Positions 1-11,930 of a stretch of DNA of 64,000 nt are shown here, piece by piece. Position 1 is the first letter of the stretch; every line of letters starts with the position of its first letter. Source of the stretch: Echinarachnius parma (taxonomy: Eukaryota; Echinodermata; Echinoidea; Clypeasteroida; Echinarachniidae); NCBI GenBank assembly GCA_037951105.1, contig JBAMJV010009407.1, forward strand, positions 1-64,000, read 5' to 3'. The notes beneath the pieces are model-generated. The model was not told where the DNA came from. It made no database searches and was given only the letters and a program-made list of their open reading frames with translations. Both the position numbers and the translations under genes were made by a program.

Positions 1-214
1 GTGAAACAAAAATAATAGGACAATTGATAATTGATAATTTCGGAAATGTTGCATTCAATTTCCTGTTTCAAGGGCATTATTAAACAATATTAAATCTAAA
101 CAAAATAATAATGATGTTGGTGTAGTTCCTTGAATTTCTTCAGCCTGCTGTAGAGTAGTTCACAAAACTAAAATGTGCACACATCTTGAGAAAAAATGAT
201 TGGACCGATAAGCT

Positions 215-660
215 GCGGTATATATACTGCAGTAGTACGCAATATTACCATGAGTACTGCAAGTTCAAGGGATATCACTGCGAGTACCTGCAGAAGTACC
301 GATGCATAAATACTAATACTGCAGTAGAACCGGGCAGTACGTAGTACGTACTGTAGTAGTACTGCAGTAATACTGCGGTTAACCACGAGTACCGCGGATT
401 TGTGTGTAGTACTACGAGGACTGCAGAAGTGTCTGCAGAGTCTGTAGTAGTACTGCAGTATTACTGTGGTATTGACCACAGTACCGGGGATGTGTGTTAG
501 TAGCTACCGAGGACTGCAAAAGTACTGCAGTAGTACCGCAGTAGTACCTCGGTAGGACTGCAGTAATACCACGGTACTCACAACTACTACGAGGGACTGC
601 GGTAGTACCACAGTTACTACTGCGGTACTACTGCAGTAGTACCGCAGTACTCGCAGTACT
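215..660. repeat. Degenerate tandem repeat of palindromic TACTGCAGTA units
   Basis: The motif GTACTGCAGTAGTAC and close variants (TACCGCAGTA, TACCACGGTA) recur in both orientations for about 450 bases. The unit is itself palindromic, so both strands look alike. The open frames across it are low-complexity by-products and I do not call a gene. The first 214 bases are AT-rich with no recognisable feature. Confidence 0.75.
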
Positions 661-682
661 TGTTTTACAAGGGTTGGGTTGT

Positions 683-713
<31 letters not shown>

Positions 714-734
714 TTAGATTGAATGATTAATTAA

Positions 735-1527
735 AGGGCCGGTCACATTTACCAGTAGTGGACGTAGTTGAACCCAGTGGAGGCTAACGTAGTTGAAGGT
801 AGTTGAACGTACCGGCATCCGTACCGTACCGTAGTTGTCCGTGATGCTAACTTGGTATTAACTCGGGGGAGCCGTGATCTTCGATTTAATTTTTGACATG
901 TTTAAAGAGCGGACGTTAAAGCATCCGTAATGCTAACGTACTAAACCTAAGTCTAACATAGTCAAACGAAGTCTGACGCAGTCTAACGTACTTCGTATGA
1001 GCTCAAACGTACCACAGCGTACTACTAACGTACTTTACCGTGCACAAAACCAGCATCGGCACTTTTTGGTCCAGACATGTTTAAGCAAGGCAATTAGACA
1101 ACTTTCACAAAACTGCTCTGTTTGAAAGCAAAGCGCACAATGGGCGTACCACACGCGGGCTGGCCTGCATACGTGCGGAGTTGCATAAATATACCGTAGT
1201 GACGTTCTTTAGCGTAGTCTAACGGAGTTTAGCGAGTAGTGGCTTCCGTAGTCTACCGCAGTCAAGCGTAGTCAGACGTACCACTCCGTTACCTGCCCCG
1301 TCGATGCGAGCTGCACCCGCATTACCGAAGTCTAGTGCAGTCTAGCGTCGTATATCGTACGTGAACGTGCTTATCTGTACTCAATATGTGGCTCATCACC
1401 GTACATTAACGTAGTTCAACGTAGTTTAACCGAGTTTAACGTACTTACACTACGTCTGACCCACATTAAGTTAACCAGTAAGGATCACTACGGATCATTA
1501 CGTCCACTACCGTAATGTGACCGCCCT
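735..1527. mobile_element. Non-autonomous TIR element with internal CGTAGT/TAACGT repeats, probable TTAA target
   Basis: The ends are imperfect inverted repeats: AGGGCCGGTCACATTTACC on the left, and on the right a sequence whose complement reads AGGGCGGTCACATTACGG, both followed by AGTGGACGTA. TTAA precedes the left end and a decayed TTAG/TAGA follows the right end. The interior is a degenerate array of short CGTAGTnnAACG units and has no coding potential. TTAA targets with AGGG termini are known for Kolobok and piggyBac superfamilies; assignment to either is inference. Confidence 0.6.
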
Positions 1528-1763
1528 TAGAAGTAAAGTGAAATCCCGGGCTTTGATTCAGGTTTATAGCTTTAAATATGTGCCTGTTTTTGATATATCA
1601 CACTATTTTTTTTACAAAAAGTCCTTAAAGTCATACCTGTAAGTGTCCAATTCCCACGAAAATTACTTGGAGCTTCCTCGTTTCTCTTCTACCGTGTTGT
1701 TTAGCTTATGGTAAGAGAAGAATAAAATAAGGTTTGTTTTTTTCAAATGTGCCTTTAGGTATG

Positions 1764-2026
1764 AAGATAATTATCATTGAAAATCATTATTTGAAAAGCG
1801 TTGATCCAACGCAATTGAAAAAAAGTACAATTGTTGTAGCTAAAAACGCGTCCGCATCGCAGCACACGTTGGGAACATTCCGGAGATTGAACTTTGAACC
1901 CAGCAGAGCACAAATTCCATGAATTCTGTACTACGTCTGTAAACAGATACGGGTGCGAATCTCTCAAACGGCTGATTATTACTGTGACAATGTAGGCAGA
2001 CATCAGTATTCGGTGATAAAGATATG
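1764..2026 (+). pseudogene. Possible immunoglobulin-like domain relic
   Basis: One frame, interrupted by a single TGA near 1,920, ends with RISQTADYYCDNVG, which resembles the F strand of an Ig V-set domain (D-x-A-x-Y-Y-C). No Trp, first Cys or J-like strand can be placed confidently and no flanking splice sites stand out. It lies about 1 kb upstream of the first recognisable lectin exon of copy A. It may equally be chance. Confidence 0.18.
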
Positions 2027-2470
2027 ATACTTCGTTTTTTCACTGGGTAAACAGTGTTCGTTTTTCTTTCAAACTTTCACAAATCTTTCAATTGTATTTA
2101 GACAATGATATTGATAGAGGATGAGATCCAAATGTCATTTTGTGCAATATCTGACACTTTACAGGTATCACTTTAAGTTGGGCAAAAAAGGTAAATTTCA
2201 TGACATGACTTTTTGCCTGTTCACATCGGCGTTCCATGCTCCTAGAAAAGTTATTTATAGCGGAGCGGGAATGTGCGCACGTGTCACCCGGGTCATGACA
2301 TCACAAGAAGACCGCAACACGGCAGGACGTGCATGGTTTTTACATGCAGAGCCTATGACTTGCTAGTAAACACAAACTCGTTTTGTTTGTAATTGAGGCT
2401 TAACTGAAAATGCCTAAGAATTGCTAAGTAAAATCAATTGTAGCAGGATGCAGCTACACATCTAAGTGTA

Positions 2471-2570
2471 TAGTCCGAGCTAGAGACCAACTGACCTTGT
2501 TTTTTGATTTATACAACGTTTTTTGATGTCAGGTCAGGTGGTATGTGCATGGAGCCTAGCTCGGACTATA
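2471..2570. repeat. Short inverted repeat (hairpin) around ATAGTCCGAGCTAG
   Basis: TATAGTCCGAGCTAG at the left is matched by its complement, CTAGCTCGGACTATA, about 70 bases downstream. Both ends carry TA, as in small TA-flanked MITEs. No coding content. Confidence 0.5.
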
Positions 2571-2703
2571 TCGTCCATGATATAATACTTAAAATTTGTT
2601 TTGCAAATATTGAAACAAATCGAAATAATATCTCTCTGTCAACGTGAGTATTGCACTCAGCGTGTACGTCTATGACCGAGCTAATACTGCGATTGCCTGT
2701 ATG

Positions 2704-2725
2704 TGACGTCACAAAGATGACGTCA
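2704..2725. promoter_or_regulatory. Pair of consensus CRE palindromes
   Basis: TGACGTCA occurs at 2,704-2,711 and again at 2,718-2,725, about 14 bases apart, on the 5' side of copy A. The 8-mer is the consensus CREB/ATF site. Function here is inference; the octamer also turns up at about 10,218 and 43,277. Confidence 0.3.
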
Positions 2726-2994
2726 TTTTTTTTCCGCACGGACTCATTTTTTACGGGGGTTCCGGAAAGTGAATTTACAAGATTATTTTTTAATTTGACC
2801 AGGTTTTCCCAAGAGGAAAATATGTTTTTATTAGTAATCTTCATGAAAATCGACCTTAGATACAGTAAAACACAATTGTTAGGCAGTTTTCCTTGTCAGC
2901 CTACCTTTAATCGCTGAATAAATGTGTTACATACATGTCTTTTTTTACATTAAAACATCTTCTTCGTGTCTATGTCTGCAATGTTGCACCCTAG

Positions 2995-3235
2995 TTGATT
3001 GTAATACCGGCACATGGCCAGAGTCAGTATTCACAATGGACGTGCTTTTTCACTATTTCTGATGGCAACACTTGGGGACGATGCTCGCTCAGAGTGCAAG
3101 ACAAATGGCGGGGAACTCGCTCTAGTAAAAGACAGCCAAACGCAGGCACACCTTTGTCAACTATTTGAGTGGAGGATCAGGTTAATCGCATTTGGATTGG
3201 AGCCAGAGAAGGACGGGATTGGAGATGGGCAAGTG
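2995..3235 (+). pseudogene. Copy A, CTLD1 first exon (broken)
   Basis: Matches 29,086-29,322 base for base over long stretches, including the segment for ALVKDSQTQAHL and the WIGAREGRDW-type core. It keeps acceptor CTAG and donor GTGAGT. In the phase used by the intact copy it reaches TGA within about 45 bases, and it is 4 bases longer than the intact exon, so the frame is lost. Confidence 0.85.
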
Positions 3236-4105
3236 GTGAGTAGAGCATTCATTTTTATCATAATAAAAGTGAATTCTGGAATTGACCCGTTTCTCTACCC
3301 GCACAATCGCATAATCTAGGAAAGGAACGTTGTTTTAAAGTGAAAAGATAACTAGAACTTACGTCATCAAATTTGATGCATCTCATTTGAAACAAAGATA
3401 GTATATATATTTTTTTATTCAATTCGGAACGGAAAACATTTGCTACCAGTCACTATATTTACACTATACAAACAATATTGTCCTAAGCATTGGGACTTAG
3501 TAGATTTTACTGAGAAAAAAATTGTCTAGTTATTTAGCAAATTGTGGCCTGAAAACGTCGCGTCTATCGATTGTTATAGTTAATAAATGCACAATCGTTC
3601 ATTCATCTCAGCTTTGTACTATGTAATACAACGATGCAACAGTTCAGGCCCCCTTGAAACGAATTCAATTCCATACATAAACCATACATGTAAGTAGTTA
3701 ACCAAATTATTGATATTGGAATGCCTCTTCTCAGTAAAGGTTTCCTCTCCGGTTGATGAAGGCAGTTATTCAAACCCGCTGTGCTCCACTATGTCATTTT
3801 GTGTTTTTGTTATCTTCACAGGTGGGACAGGGGGGGAAGGTGTCATTATCAAATCGGGATGATTCAAATTACAAACGAGAAAATAGGTGATATTCAATCA
3901 TTTCAATCGCGCCCTTTTAACACTCGCACAATGATATCAGTACTTTCAACAGTTAGTAGGATTTCTTTAATGGGAATAGTACACAAGTGTGTACACATTG
4001 TGTAGATGATAGCGGACGAATGAGCTCTGCATGACTTTTAACTCGATTTATTATCTTTTCATTCTTGATATAGTATTTAATGCGTAACTCCCCCTATTTT
4101 ATCAG

Positions 4106-4250
4106 ATGATTCTGCCATAAAGCGACTATTTGTGGGGAGTCAAAAATTTGACAACTTCCAAGATGGATTGAACTCAGTCGGGGTGCTAATCGGGACCTAT
4201 TCTTGGACAGATGCCCCTTGTAGACCACGTCTACATTGGATGACTGCCGC
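4106..4250 (+). pseudogene. Copy A, CTLD1 second exon (broken)
   Basis: Starts at ATCAG|ATGATTC like exon 5 of gene B and retains the segment for SWTDAPC (4,201-4,222). The part encoding the third CTLD cysteine (GCIELSRG in gene B) has lost bases, so the two halves are in different frames. Confidence 0.8.
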
Positions 4251-5497
4251 ACTCTGTATGAGTACGTATTGTTTATGTTGTAATGATAAGTATGATATCA
4301 AAATTAGTTTAAACTCATACGACAATGTAAATGGCATACGAATAACGTTGATTACATTATACTAGCGAGTAGACCCATATTGGCCCACAAATAGGGGAAT
4401 GGATTTCTAAAGATTCCAAGATTCCGCATTTAAAGTAGTGGTCTTTTAATATTGACAGACAGTAGCATAGCGACAGGGCAGGGGAGTGGGTCACGGTGGG
4501 CCTGTGCCCCAATAGTTTTGAAGAAAAAACAATACAAAACATAAAGAGGACATTTTTGAGAAAAAAACAAAGAAATACATAAGGTGTGGCCCCGAATAAT
4601 TTTGCGTGCCCCAATCAGTTCCGACCACGCTACACCACTGTTAACAAACATTATACACACGTTATCTGACGGTTGGGGAACAATCAGGGAATGTTCCTCT
4701 CCGAAATGGTGTTAAATTAATATTGATTTGAAACATAAAACAAACTTTGATTTTATCAAAATTGGTCGGAAATATAAATAAATACATACCAAATAGAGAA
4801 TACATTTAGGTTTCATAGTTACAGTCAGAATGCTACCCAGCCCAATTCATTTCTTTGGTATTCCAATCGTGTTCAAAGATTTTGTGGCGGCGTCGCGTGC
4901 ACAATGAGCAATGCACGGGGGTATTATATAGGGTGGCCCAGAAAGAATGCAACACTTACGATCGTTAATTTCATCAACATCATCGACCAAATGTCATTAT
5001 TTTTGTTTGATTAGATAGACCATTCTTTTTCCAACAAAATGATACATTAAGCATGATTATGGGTAAGGTGGATCCTAGGGCCATTTTTTCTGAGGCAGTG
5101 TCGTTTCCTAATTTGCTAATTTTTCGTCCTGAAAATATGAAGGAGACGCAACTATTTTTAGTAAGTTTTAAAGCAGATGATCAAATAACTTTTAAAAGGA
5201 ATTTGTGTCAAGTTATTACACATGATTTTCATGATAGTTTCTATCTTGTCATATATCACATTGTACAATAAGTTTTCTGCATACTGAAGTTATCAATTTT
5301 AATATGATGTGCCCTCCAAGCCGCGTGGGATACTCGAGAAGAAAGTAGAGATCCGTGGGAACCTGTATATAAGACGAGCGTTTTAGCCTCATTAGCATAG
5401 TTACGTACTTCTCTCTGGCTGTTGTAATTCAACAATTTCCCTTAAAAAAATCCCTTAAAACTAAATTATCTAATTTTGGCTCCATTATATATACCAG

Positions 5498-5682
5498 ATG
5501 GACAATGTACCGACAGTAATGCTCAGTCGGGTTTATCCACAATGAACCCCCAGAGGTGCTTTACCTTCGTTCGAGGGTGTGGTGTCGTGGGCGACCGCAA
5601 AGAAAACTGTGCAAATCGGGGTGGAATTCTTGCTGAGGTTCGTGATTATCCTACGCACGAACGTCTGTCAGCAGCTGCAAAG
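5498..5682 (+). pseudogene. Copy A, CTLD2 first exon (open)
   Basis: Open throughout: begins GQCTDSNAQSGLSTM and ends GILAEVRDYPTHERLSAAAK, paralogous to 31,225-31,406. Two compensating indels change the middle (VRGCGVVGDRKENC against IDSMASWDIARDNC), which removes the conserved Trp of this CTLD segment. The donor is AAG|GTTTCT. Confidence 0.8.
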
Positions 5683-5689
5683 GTTTCTA

Positions 5690-6690
5690 TTATATTTGTA
5701 TTTGTATTGTTTACATAAAAGGACACGGATACAAACTAAACAGAAATATAAACACAAATTTTGTATCTGTTTCTTGCTGTTTTTCAACTAATTTGTAACA
5801 ATTAAGAACATTTTATTTATGATCACCAACGTTGAATCATGATATTAATGGTAATGAACGTCGAACTTTATGAGGCTTGGAACAATAACGCATGCATTCT
5901 TTGTCTAGGACATTTCTACACAATTCAACATTCTAATTGCTGTTTACTTTTTGCACTTTATTAAGTTATAGTCATACTTTTTAACCTGACACAGTTATTG
6001 TAGTCCAAGGATTAACATGATCGATTTATGCAATAATTTTTATTTTTTTAATATAAAATACACTCTTAATGACAAGTTTGCATATTATTATGTACTCAGT
6101 ACCTTATCTACCCTCATCCTTATTCTTTTGTTTTATATTGCTTCTTTTCTTTATATTATTCTTAACCAACTCTTTCTTCTTCTTCTTACAATTCTTGTTC
6201 ACTTCCTCATCCTCTTCCTCTCTCCCTTATTACTGTATAATCGTCCTTCTTCATCTTTTGTTTCTTCTTATTCTTGATATGCTAGCACAAACCACGATTG
6301 GTAAAGTGGCACCATTTGAACTATGTACTTTAAATTATCCTCTCATGTTTTATTCATAATACTGATACAAATATTTTGTCCATGACATTACTCAATGTTA
6401 TCAACAATAATTCATCGCCTTATTATACACGCCCTGCGTCGAGTTGTGTAGTCCAGATATTTGTGAGGGACAGATATGCAACCGACTGCAAAGCTGCAAT
6501 TAATTGTTTGTCCGATCACGTGACCAATTGCGCATATCTGATTCGTTCAGATGCGCAACATTGTTGACTTCCAATTAGTTTGAACTTTACAATCGATTGA
6601 AAGTCTATCTGTAACGGGACCCATATCACCATTACGTCTACATACTTATGGCGTTTATCATTAATGTACAATGTCAAATTTGGTCTCACC
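5690..6690 (+). other. Intron of copy A with pyrimidine-rich tract
   Basis: No gene seen. A CTT/TTC-rich stretch lies at about 6,105-6,275. The same intron of gene B has a similar tract at about 31,670-31,770, which supports common descent of the two introns. Confidence 0.5.
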
Positions 6691-6699
6691 TTTCATAAG

Positions 6700-6803
6700 G
6701 TACTTGAAATTGCTAACTTGACGAGACTCGATGGTGGATTGGAGGCAAGGCCAGAGAACTGCCCGGACAAGTCATCAGAAAGAGTGTTGGTATTGGATTG
6801 ATG
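6700..6803 (+). pseudogene. Copy A, CTLD2 middle exon (frameshifted)
   Basis: Matches 32,006-32,108, including the GGTGGATTGGAGGC core that encodes WWIGG in gene B. A missing base in TTGACGAGACT (gene B TTGACCAAGACT) and a later two-base gain break the frame. The donor has become GTCGTA. Confidence 0.8.
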
Positions 6804-6915
6804 GTCGTACGCAATTGCTGAAACACCGTACATGCATGATGGATGCAAATATTGCTCTAGATAGGCCTTTTGTTTCTGGTTACAGTTGCATAGCTACGGG
6901 AAGCGTTTGAATGCC

Positions 6916-6933
6916 CCCCCCCCCCCCCCCCTC
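6916..6933. repeat. Poly-C run
   Basis: An uninterrupted run of about 17-18 C in an intron of copy A. Similar runs recur throughout the window. Confidence 0.9.
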
Positions 6934-7378
6934 CCACAATACCTTAAATAAAACCAATAACAACCTCTGGGTAACATTTGTTTAATTAAATTAAATCAAT
7001 ACAAATAGTATCGCTCGGACCACACTTCGCCACTGCTTTTTTGGATAATCTCACACTCGTCTCCAACCTTTTCTTACGCAGTACTTTCTCAAATAATACT
7101 AACGACTACGAGCTAATCTTTAACATGTTTAAGCAGAATCATAGTCAATGCAATTTTCCGTGTCTTTGCACAAGGTCCATAGAAGTAAACACGGTATATC
7201 GGGTTATAAATAAGAAATGACATTCATAAATCATTCTTCAAGCGCAGATGTAAAGTTTTTAGCTACAAGTTCAGAGGGTGCATGAACATGTGATTACCAA
7301 AACCAATTACAGAAGACATGTACCCTCCCGCCTCCCCACAACAAACAAAAACATACAAACATCTCATAATTTCGTTAA

Positions 7379-7773
7379 GGGGACCACCAAGGCAAATAAC
7401 GACTCATAATTATTTAGTTTTGGTACCGTTTTGTGATATCAAAATACATACCCAAAAAACAATGCAATTAATTACCACCACTAACGGAACCACTATTATT
7501 TCCTGGTTCCGTATATACGCCAAACATTTGCGAGTGCGACAATTCTATTCACGCGTACGTTTGAAAACAATATAATACGGACGTTTCGTCGCTCTAGACA
7601 AAGGAAGTCTCGGATATGCAGACCCCTAACTCACATGTTGTAGTATGATGATGCGTTTTCTAATTATATATTTTTTCTGGTAATAGTATTTGTCTGAACT
7701 TGTTGATGGAATGGACTACTCAAGATGTTACCTTGTATTGAAATAATAATTTTTTTTGGCGAGGTGGTTCCCC
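7379..7773. mobile_element. TTAA-flanked MITE, family 2 (GGGGACCACC ends)
   Basis: The left end is TTAA|GGGGACCACC and the right end is GGTGGTTCCCC|TTAA, giving inverted termini of about 11 bases with a TTAA on each side. It lies in the intron before the third CTLD2 exon of copy A. There is no transposase. Confidence 0.75.
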
Positions 7774-7931
7774 TTAAGTTGTTTTTTTAAATCAGTTCTA
7801 TCGTGGATACAGTAAATGTTTGTTAAACGCATTATGAAGGGAATCAAGCTCATATTCAAACTTGCGTTGATACTTCATACGAGAGGTAGTTAACATTTTA
7901 TTGTTATAGTAATTTATATTTTGTTGTAGAG

Positions 7932-8085
7932 ATACGCGTGTGGATTTCACGACTTGGGCAGGACCGGGACCTAATGGCTTTTACACGACAACTGCTAGAA
8001 ATGACTTCGCAACATTCTTATAACTATAATTGGAACGACGCTGGATGGCGGCGATAATAGACAATACGCGTTATGCACAAAAGAG
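7932..8085 (+). pseudogene. Copy A, CTLD2 third exon (broken)
   Basis: Begins ATACGCGTGTGGATTTCACG, matching exon 8 of gene B (40,137), and keeps TGGAACGACGCT for the WNDA motif. Sequence between is scrambled by indels, so the EPN motif and the third cysteine are not encoded in one frame. Confidence 0.75.
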
Positions 8086-8089
8086 GTTA

Positions 8090-8960
8090 TGTAAATCGAA
8101 ATTATCAATGCAAGTATGCTCGGTACCGGTACTTGGAAAATTGTTAAAATATTGATAAAAGGTGCAACATTTATAATCATGTTCAATATTATTTTGGAAC
8201 ATAGTTACAATTTGACGAATATTTAATTTATCAGGTACAATATGCCAGTGATAAATGATTTATGTGCCGTATTGACATGATGGGGTTTACACAATAATGG
8301 GTATATACTTTACAACGTGGCGGTGAAACTACTGGTTTCAAGTGCACTTAATTTAGTAATAACACACATTCAACGTGTTCTTGTAGGGGAAATAATAAAT
8401 ATAATAATTGCTTGACCTCTGATATGATTTCACGAGTTTTTCCCCACATCAACAACATTAAAACTATCCAAACATGTATGTTATGGTTTGTTTTCACTAG
8501 GATATAAGGTTTTCAACTTTCTATGAAAATATAACCTATACACATCATTTACAAGAATTGAATATTGACTTTCGGACAAAACACAATATAACGTTATTGG
8601 TCTTAAAAGAGCTCGAAGGGTTTTGGAGCATAAAGAAATAGTAAAATGTGAGCTCAATAAGACAGGCGTACCTTGTTTAATTGCAATCGGACGTTACATG
8701 TAGGCGTGGAACAATTCATATAATCGAATATAATGACAGTCTCCTGACCATTATGTACGTGATGAGAATGATTAGCCCAAATTACAAGTGACTTTGAGTG
8801 ATGCTCCTCACTTGCACAGGGCAAACCTTGGAAATATTTGCTACAACCGAAATATATTTAAGGTTGGGAAACGTGTCCTTTTAGTTAAAGTACGCTGAAA
8901 AGTAAAATGAAACAGGTGTCACGTCCCGAAGACAGTATCATTTAATTACCAAACTTTCTA
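8090..8960 (+). other. Intron of copy A, no feature recognised
   Basis: AT-rich sequence with no conserved reading frame. I see neither an exon nor a repeat end that can be delimited. Confidence 0.4.
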
Positions 8961-8965
8961 TCCAG

Positions 8966-9150
8966 GATTGCAAGCATGTGGGGACCCAGGAGTATCCCTT
9001 CATGGATCGCGCATCCCCCGCTGGAGAAATAACGTTCAAGGTGGGAACCGAAGTGATATTCAGTGTGAACCAGGCTAACAACTGATCGGGGAAGACGCGA
9101 TGGCATGCGGCGCTACGGCATGTGGGAAGGAGGAGTTCCAGTTTGTCAAG
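8966..9150 (+). pseudogene. Copy A, CCP3 exon (broken)
   Basis: Begins with the codons for LQACGDPG, as in gene B exon 9 (41,675-41,860), and keeps acceptor TATCCAG and donor GTACTA. It is one base shorter than its paralogue; the frame shifts in the middle and meets TAA at GAACCAGGCTAA (about 9,066-9,078). Confidence 0.85.
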
Positions 9151-9220
9151 GTACTATGTTTGTTTAAATGTATGCATGTGTGACGTAGTCTACGTTCCAT
9201 TGAAACAAAAACAATATTAA

Positions 9221-9596
9221 AGGACTTAGTTACATTGTCCACATCCTCAAAATAACATTTTAATTCTAGCGGTTCCTCATACCTTGTTTTATTCGTATTA
9301 CCAATTACAATCATGGACAGGATTCGGTTTTTCAAATTTGCCTTTCGTTACAAGATATGTACGATCGAAGTATTCAGATAAGAAAAACTCCTGTGGAATT
9401 TGTATTACTGTGTACAAAGTGAGTGCAGTGAGTTAGTGATTATCACTGTGCATTTTCGCTCATTACTTGGCCATGCAATGTCCATTTGACTTGACATTTT
9501 CAGACAATACCCTGTGGGACATATGAGATAACAACAATATACATTGCATCAACCATTCATCACTTTTTGCACATGTCAACAAAGTTACTAGATCCC
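9221..9596. mobile_element. TTAA-flanked MITE, family 1 (AGGGATCTAGTAAC ends)
   Basis: TTAA|AGGACTTAGTTACATTGTCC at the left and AACAAAGTTACTAGATCCCT|TAA at the right form imperfect terminal inverted repeats flanked by TTAA. At least eight related full or partial copies occur in the window. Non-coding. Confidence 0.75.
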
Positions 9597-9599
9597 TTA

Positions 9600-10500
9600 A
9601 TGATGAACATGAAATTAAACTTAATGGCGAAGAGGGGTCACACCGTAATAATTCGTAACTGTTTGTACAGATATCCCCCGTTTAAGTATGTGTTGTATTA
9701 TTTCTAAAGCTTATTTGGGGGAGCTCGTGGTTTATACACTATTCTATTAATATATTATTTTGGTGTCATTTCAAATGTCGCCATTTTAGCAGCTATCACT
9801 TCTCAAGATAGACACAAGCTGTACATCTGGGCATGAAATGTATAGTTTTCCAAGAATAAATATCGACGTTGAATGTACAGTAATGTTATGTTGTCAATAT
9901 TGTGTAAGATTCGTCAGAACGCGTGGTGCCGTATTTCATCTTTTTTGCGCATGGTGCGAAACAACTGGCGTAGTTACCATTCTGTTGCAATGCCCATTGT
10001 ACCTTTACGCATGGCAAAATATAATTGATTTATGTTATTTGACCTGGATATTATACGAATTGTTGATTGGCTCAACACAGTCACGTGATTGCAATACTAG
10101 TGTGTTATATTACACGGAATAGAAACATTTTCGCTAAGGCATTATGGCAAATTATGAAAGGGATGCTATCGAGTGCACGACTTGTTTATATCACTTGCTG
10201 CAAGAGAGATTGCATTATGACGTCACACTTAAAGACATATTATATTATGACGTCTCAATGACTTGTAAACATATTACTTCGAAAATCCAAATATTCTAAT
10301 CGAGCTCAGAGGGGCTTAAAATGTAGAGATGTTTTACTTTTGTCATAAAACATATTATAAATATATCATATCATTTGTTTCAGGGAAAATCACGGAATGC
10401 TCCCTAGGGATTTAAAATGCTTCCAAGAGGAACGTTCCGTGATATATTCATCTATTCGAGCAATAGCCATTAATGTTATTGATATTGTATTAACAACTGA
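9600..10500 (+). other. Intron of copy A, no gene seen
   Basis: AT-rich intron between the CCP3 and CCP4 relics. It contains one TGACGTCA at about 10,218. The open frame at 9,838-10,122 shows no domain and no matching sequence in the corresponding intron of gene B. Confidence 0.4.
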
Positions 10501-10503
10501 CAG

Positions 10504-10683
10504 CGATCAACTGCACAGGGAACATACCGTCCATGACGGGAATATGCAACGTTACCAGACTCGGTCAGGAATACCGGCAGGTGGCCGTGTACAGGTGCTG
10601 TAGCGGGCTCTACCCAACCACAGAACCTGTGACCTATTGCACGAGTGACGGAACATGGGCCCCTCTGCTGTTCCAGTGTTTAG
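10504..10683 (+). pseudogene. Copy A, CCP4 exon (open)
   Basis: Between acceptor GACAG and donor TTAG|GTACGT, the phase-1 frame is open. It encodes an N-terminal Cys (INCTGN), YRCC, EPVTYCTSDGTWAP and a last Cys in FQCL, the four-cysteine CCP pattern. It is 180 bases, the same length as gene B exon 10 (42,876-43,055), and the C-terminal third is nearly identical. This exon could still be functional if spliced into another transcript. Confidence 0.8.
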
Positions 10684-10689
10684 GTACGT

Positions 10690-11540
10690 AACATTGGACA
10701 GTAATTATTTTGAGAGAGATACATTTCAGTTACGTGGAACAGGAAAATAATCATTTTAAAAGAGTTCATTATGTATTGGTTATTTGGGAACCCGATGAAG
10801 AACAACGCGGTTTACTGGCAATCGTGCTTTAATATATTGAATGCTTTCGGAAATACAGCAAACAAACAAACATACAAACATAGATTCGAGTTATAGCAAG
10901 TAACACAAGGGTTCGAATGTGTCACGTGGTTGTAATTTAGCCCATAGATGCTAGATTTCACAGATCGGGACACGATTTCACAAAAGGTGGGATTCTACCC
11001 GCGTATGTGAATTTAGCTCATGATGTTTGAATACATTGAATTTGACATTCGAAACATAAATTATTATATGAAATCTATTTTAAACTTTTGATCACATTAC
11101 AAATATTTACCTCCGAAAATAGATTTCATATTAACCACCAATACAGATGAACTTTTATAGTAATACATTAGTATAGATCTATTCGCTTGTCTGTGATTGT
11201 TCATTTAAGTATATCTAATTATTTATAGCAAAATGTGAATTTGACAAATGGTAATGTTTTGGTAACGTACGGTGCGCCGCATGTCTATCTTCAGAAGCCA
11301 TTATCATTTGCAAATATATCTGATTTCCCATACTGATAGGCTGTTTTAGCTTAATGATATAATCAAATTTATCTAAACTAGGTTTGTCAATAAAGTAGAC
11401 ACAAATCATTCATTATTTTCCTAATGCATCGGTAGACGTTAGGAAATGTTTGTTATACTAGTATTTGTTTTCTAAAAAGTTGTACTTGTACTATTATGAA
11501 TATTGGTGGTCTTTCATTATACCTTGTTTGTTATCAATAT
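10690..11540 (+). other. Intron of copy A, no gene seen
   Basis: AT-rich. It shares short stretches (for example CATAGATGCTA near 10,945) with the intron of gene B at 44,260-44,280, in line with tandem duplication. Confidence 0.4.
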
Positions 11541-11545
11541 GACAG

Positions 11546-11605
11546 AACCAACAACAACAGTGACATCTACAATACAAGGTGAAGGCATGGACAGTCACCC
11601 CACAG
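11546..11605 (+). pseudogene. Copy A, Thr-rich stem exon (open)
   Basis: A 60-base exon between GACAG and GTAAAT, encoding EPTTTVTSTIQGEGMDSHPT in phase 1. It has the same length and splice phases as 44,561-44,620 in gene B. Confidence 0.75.
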
Positions 11606-11849
11606 GTAAATCTCAGATTTTATATTAGACACACTTCAAAAGCGTAGAGGGACTACTGGTATTAATAAACATTTTATATACGTAAAACAGAACAATGTAT
11701 TCTGCTTTCTTCTAACGCTACCTCCTAAATAACGTTTAATTCCCGATTTGTCTTACGTTGATTTGCACATAATTCGAACATGAACAAACTAAACATATTA
11801 GTAGGTCTTATTGTTTCTTTCGATCTTGTTTTGTTTTTCTTTCTCAAAG

Positions 11850-11930
11850 GTGCCATTGCAGGGGTGCAGTTGGTGGATTGTTTATACTTGCCATCCTCAT
11901 ATTGCTTATCGTTCTCATCATATATAAGAG
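11850..11930 (+). pseudogene. Copy A, transmembrane exon with 1-base deletion
   Basis: Almost identical to 45,009-45,090 but 81 rather than 82 bases: the run in GCAGGGGTGCAG has four G where gene B has five. The shift turns the hydrophobic helix into a polar frame. Splice sites are kept (CAAAG| and AAGAG|GTAAGT). Confidence 0.85.

Noticed and set aside
4436-4660. Minus-strand frames of 76-85 codons with cysteines and hydrophobic runs
   Set aside because: No domain or splice context; the sequence has the look of a worn dispersed repeat whose ends I could not place.
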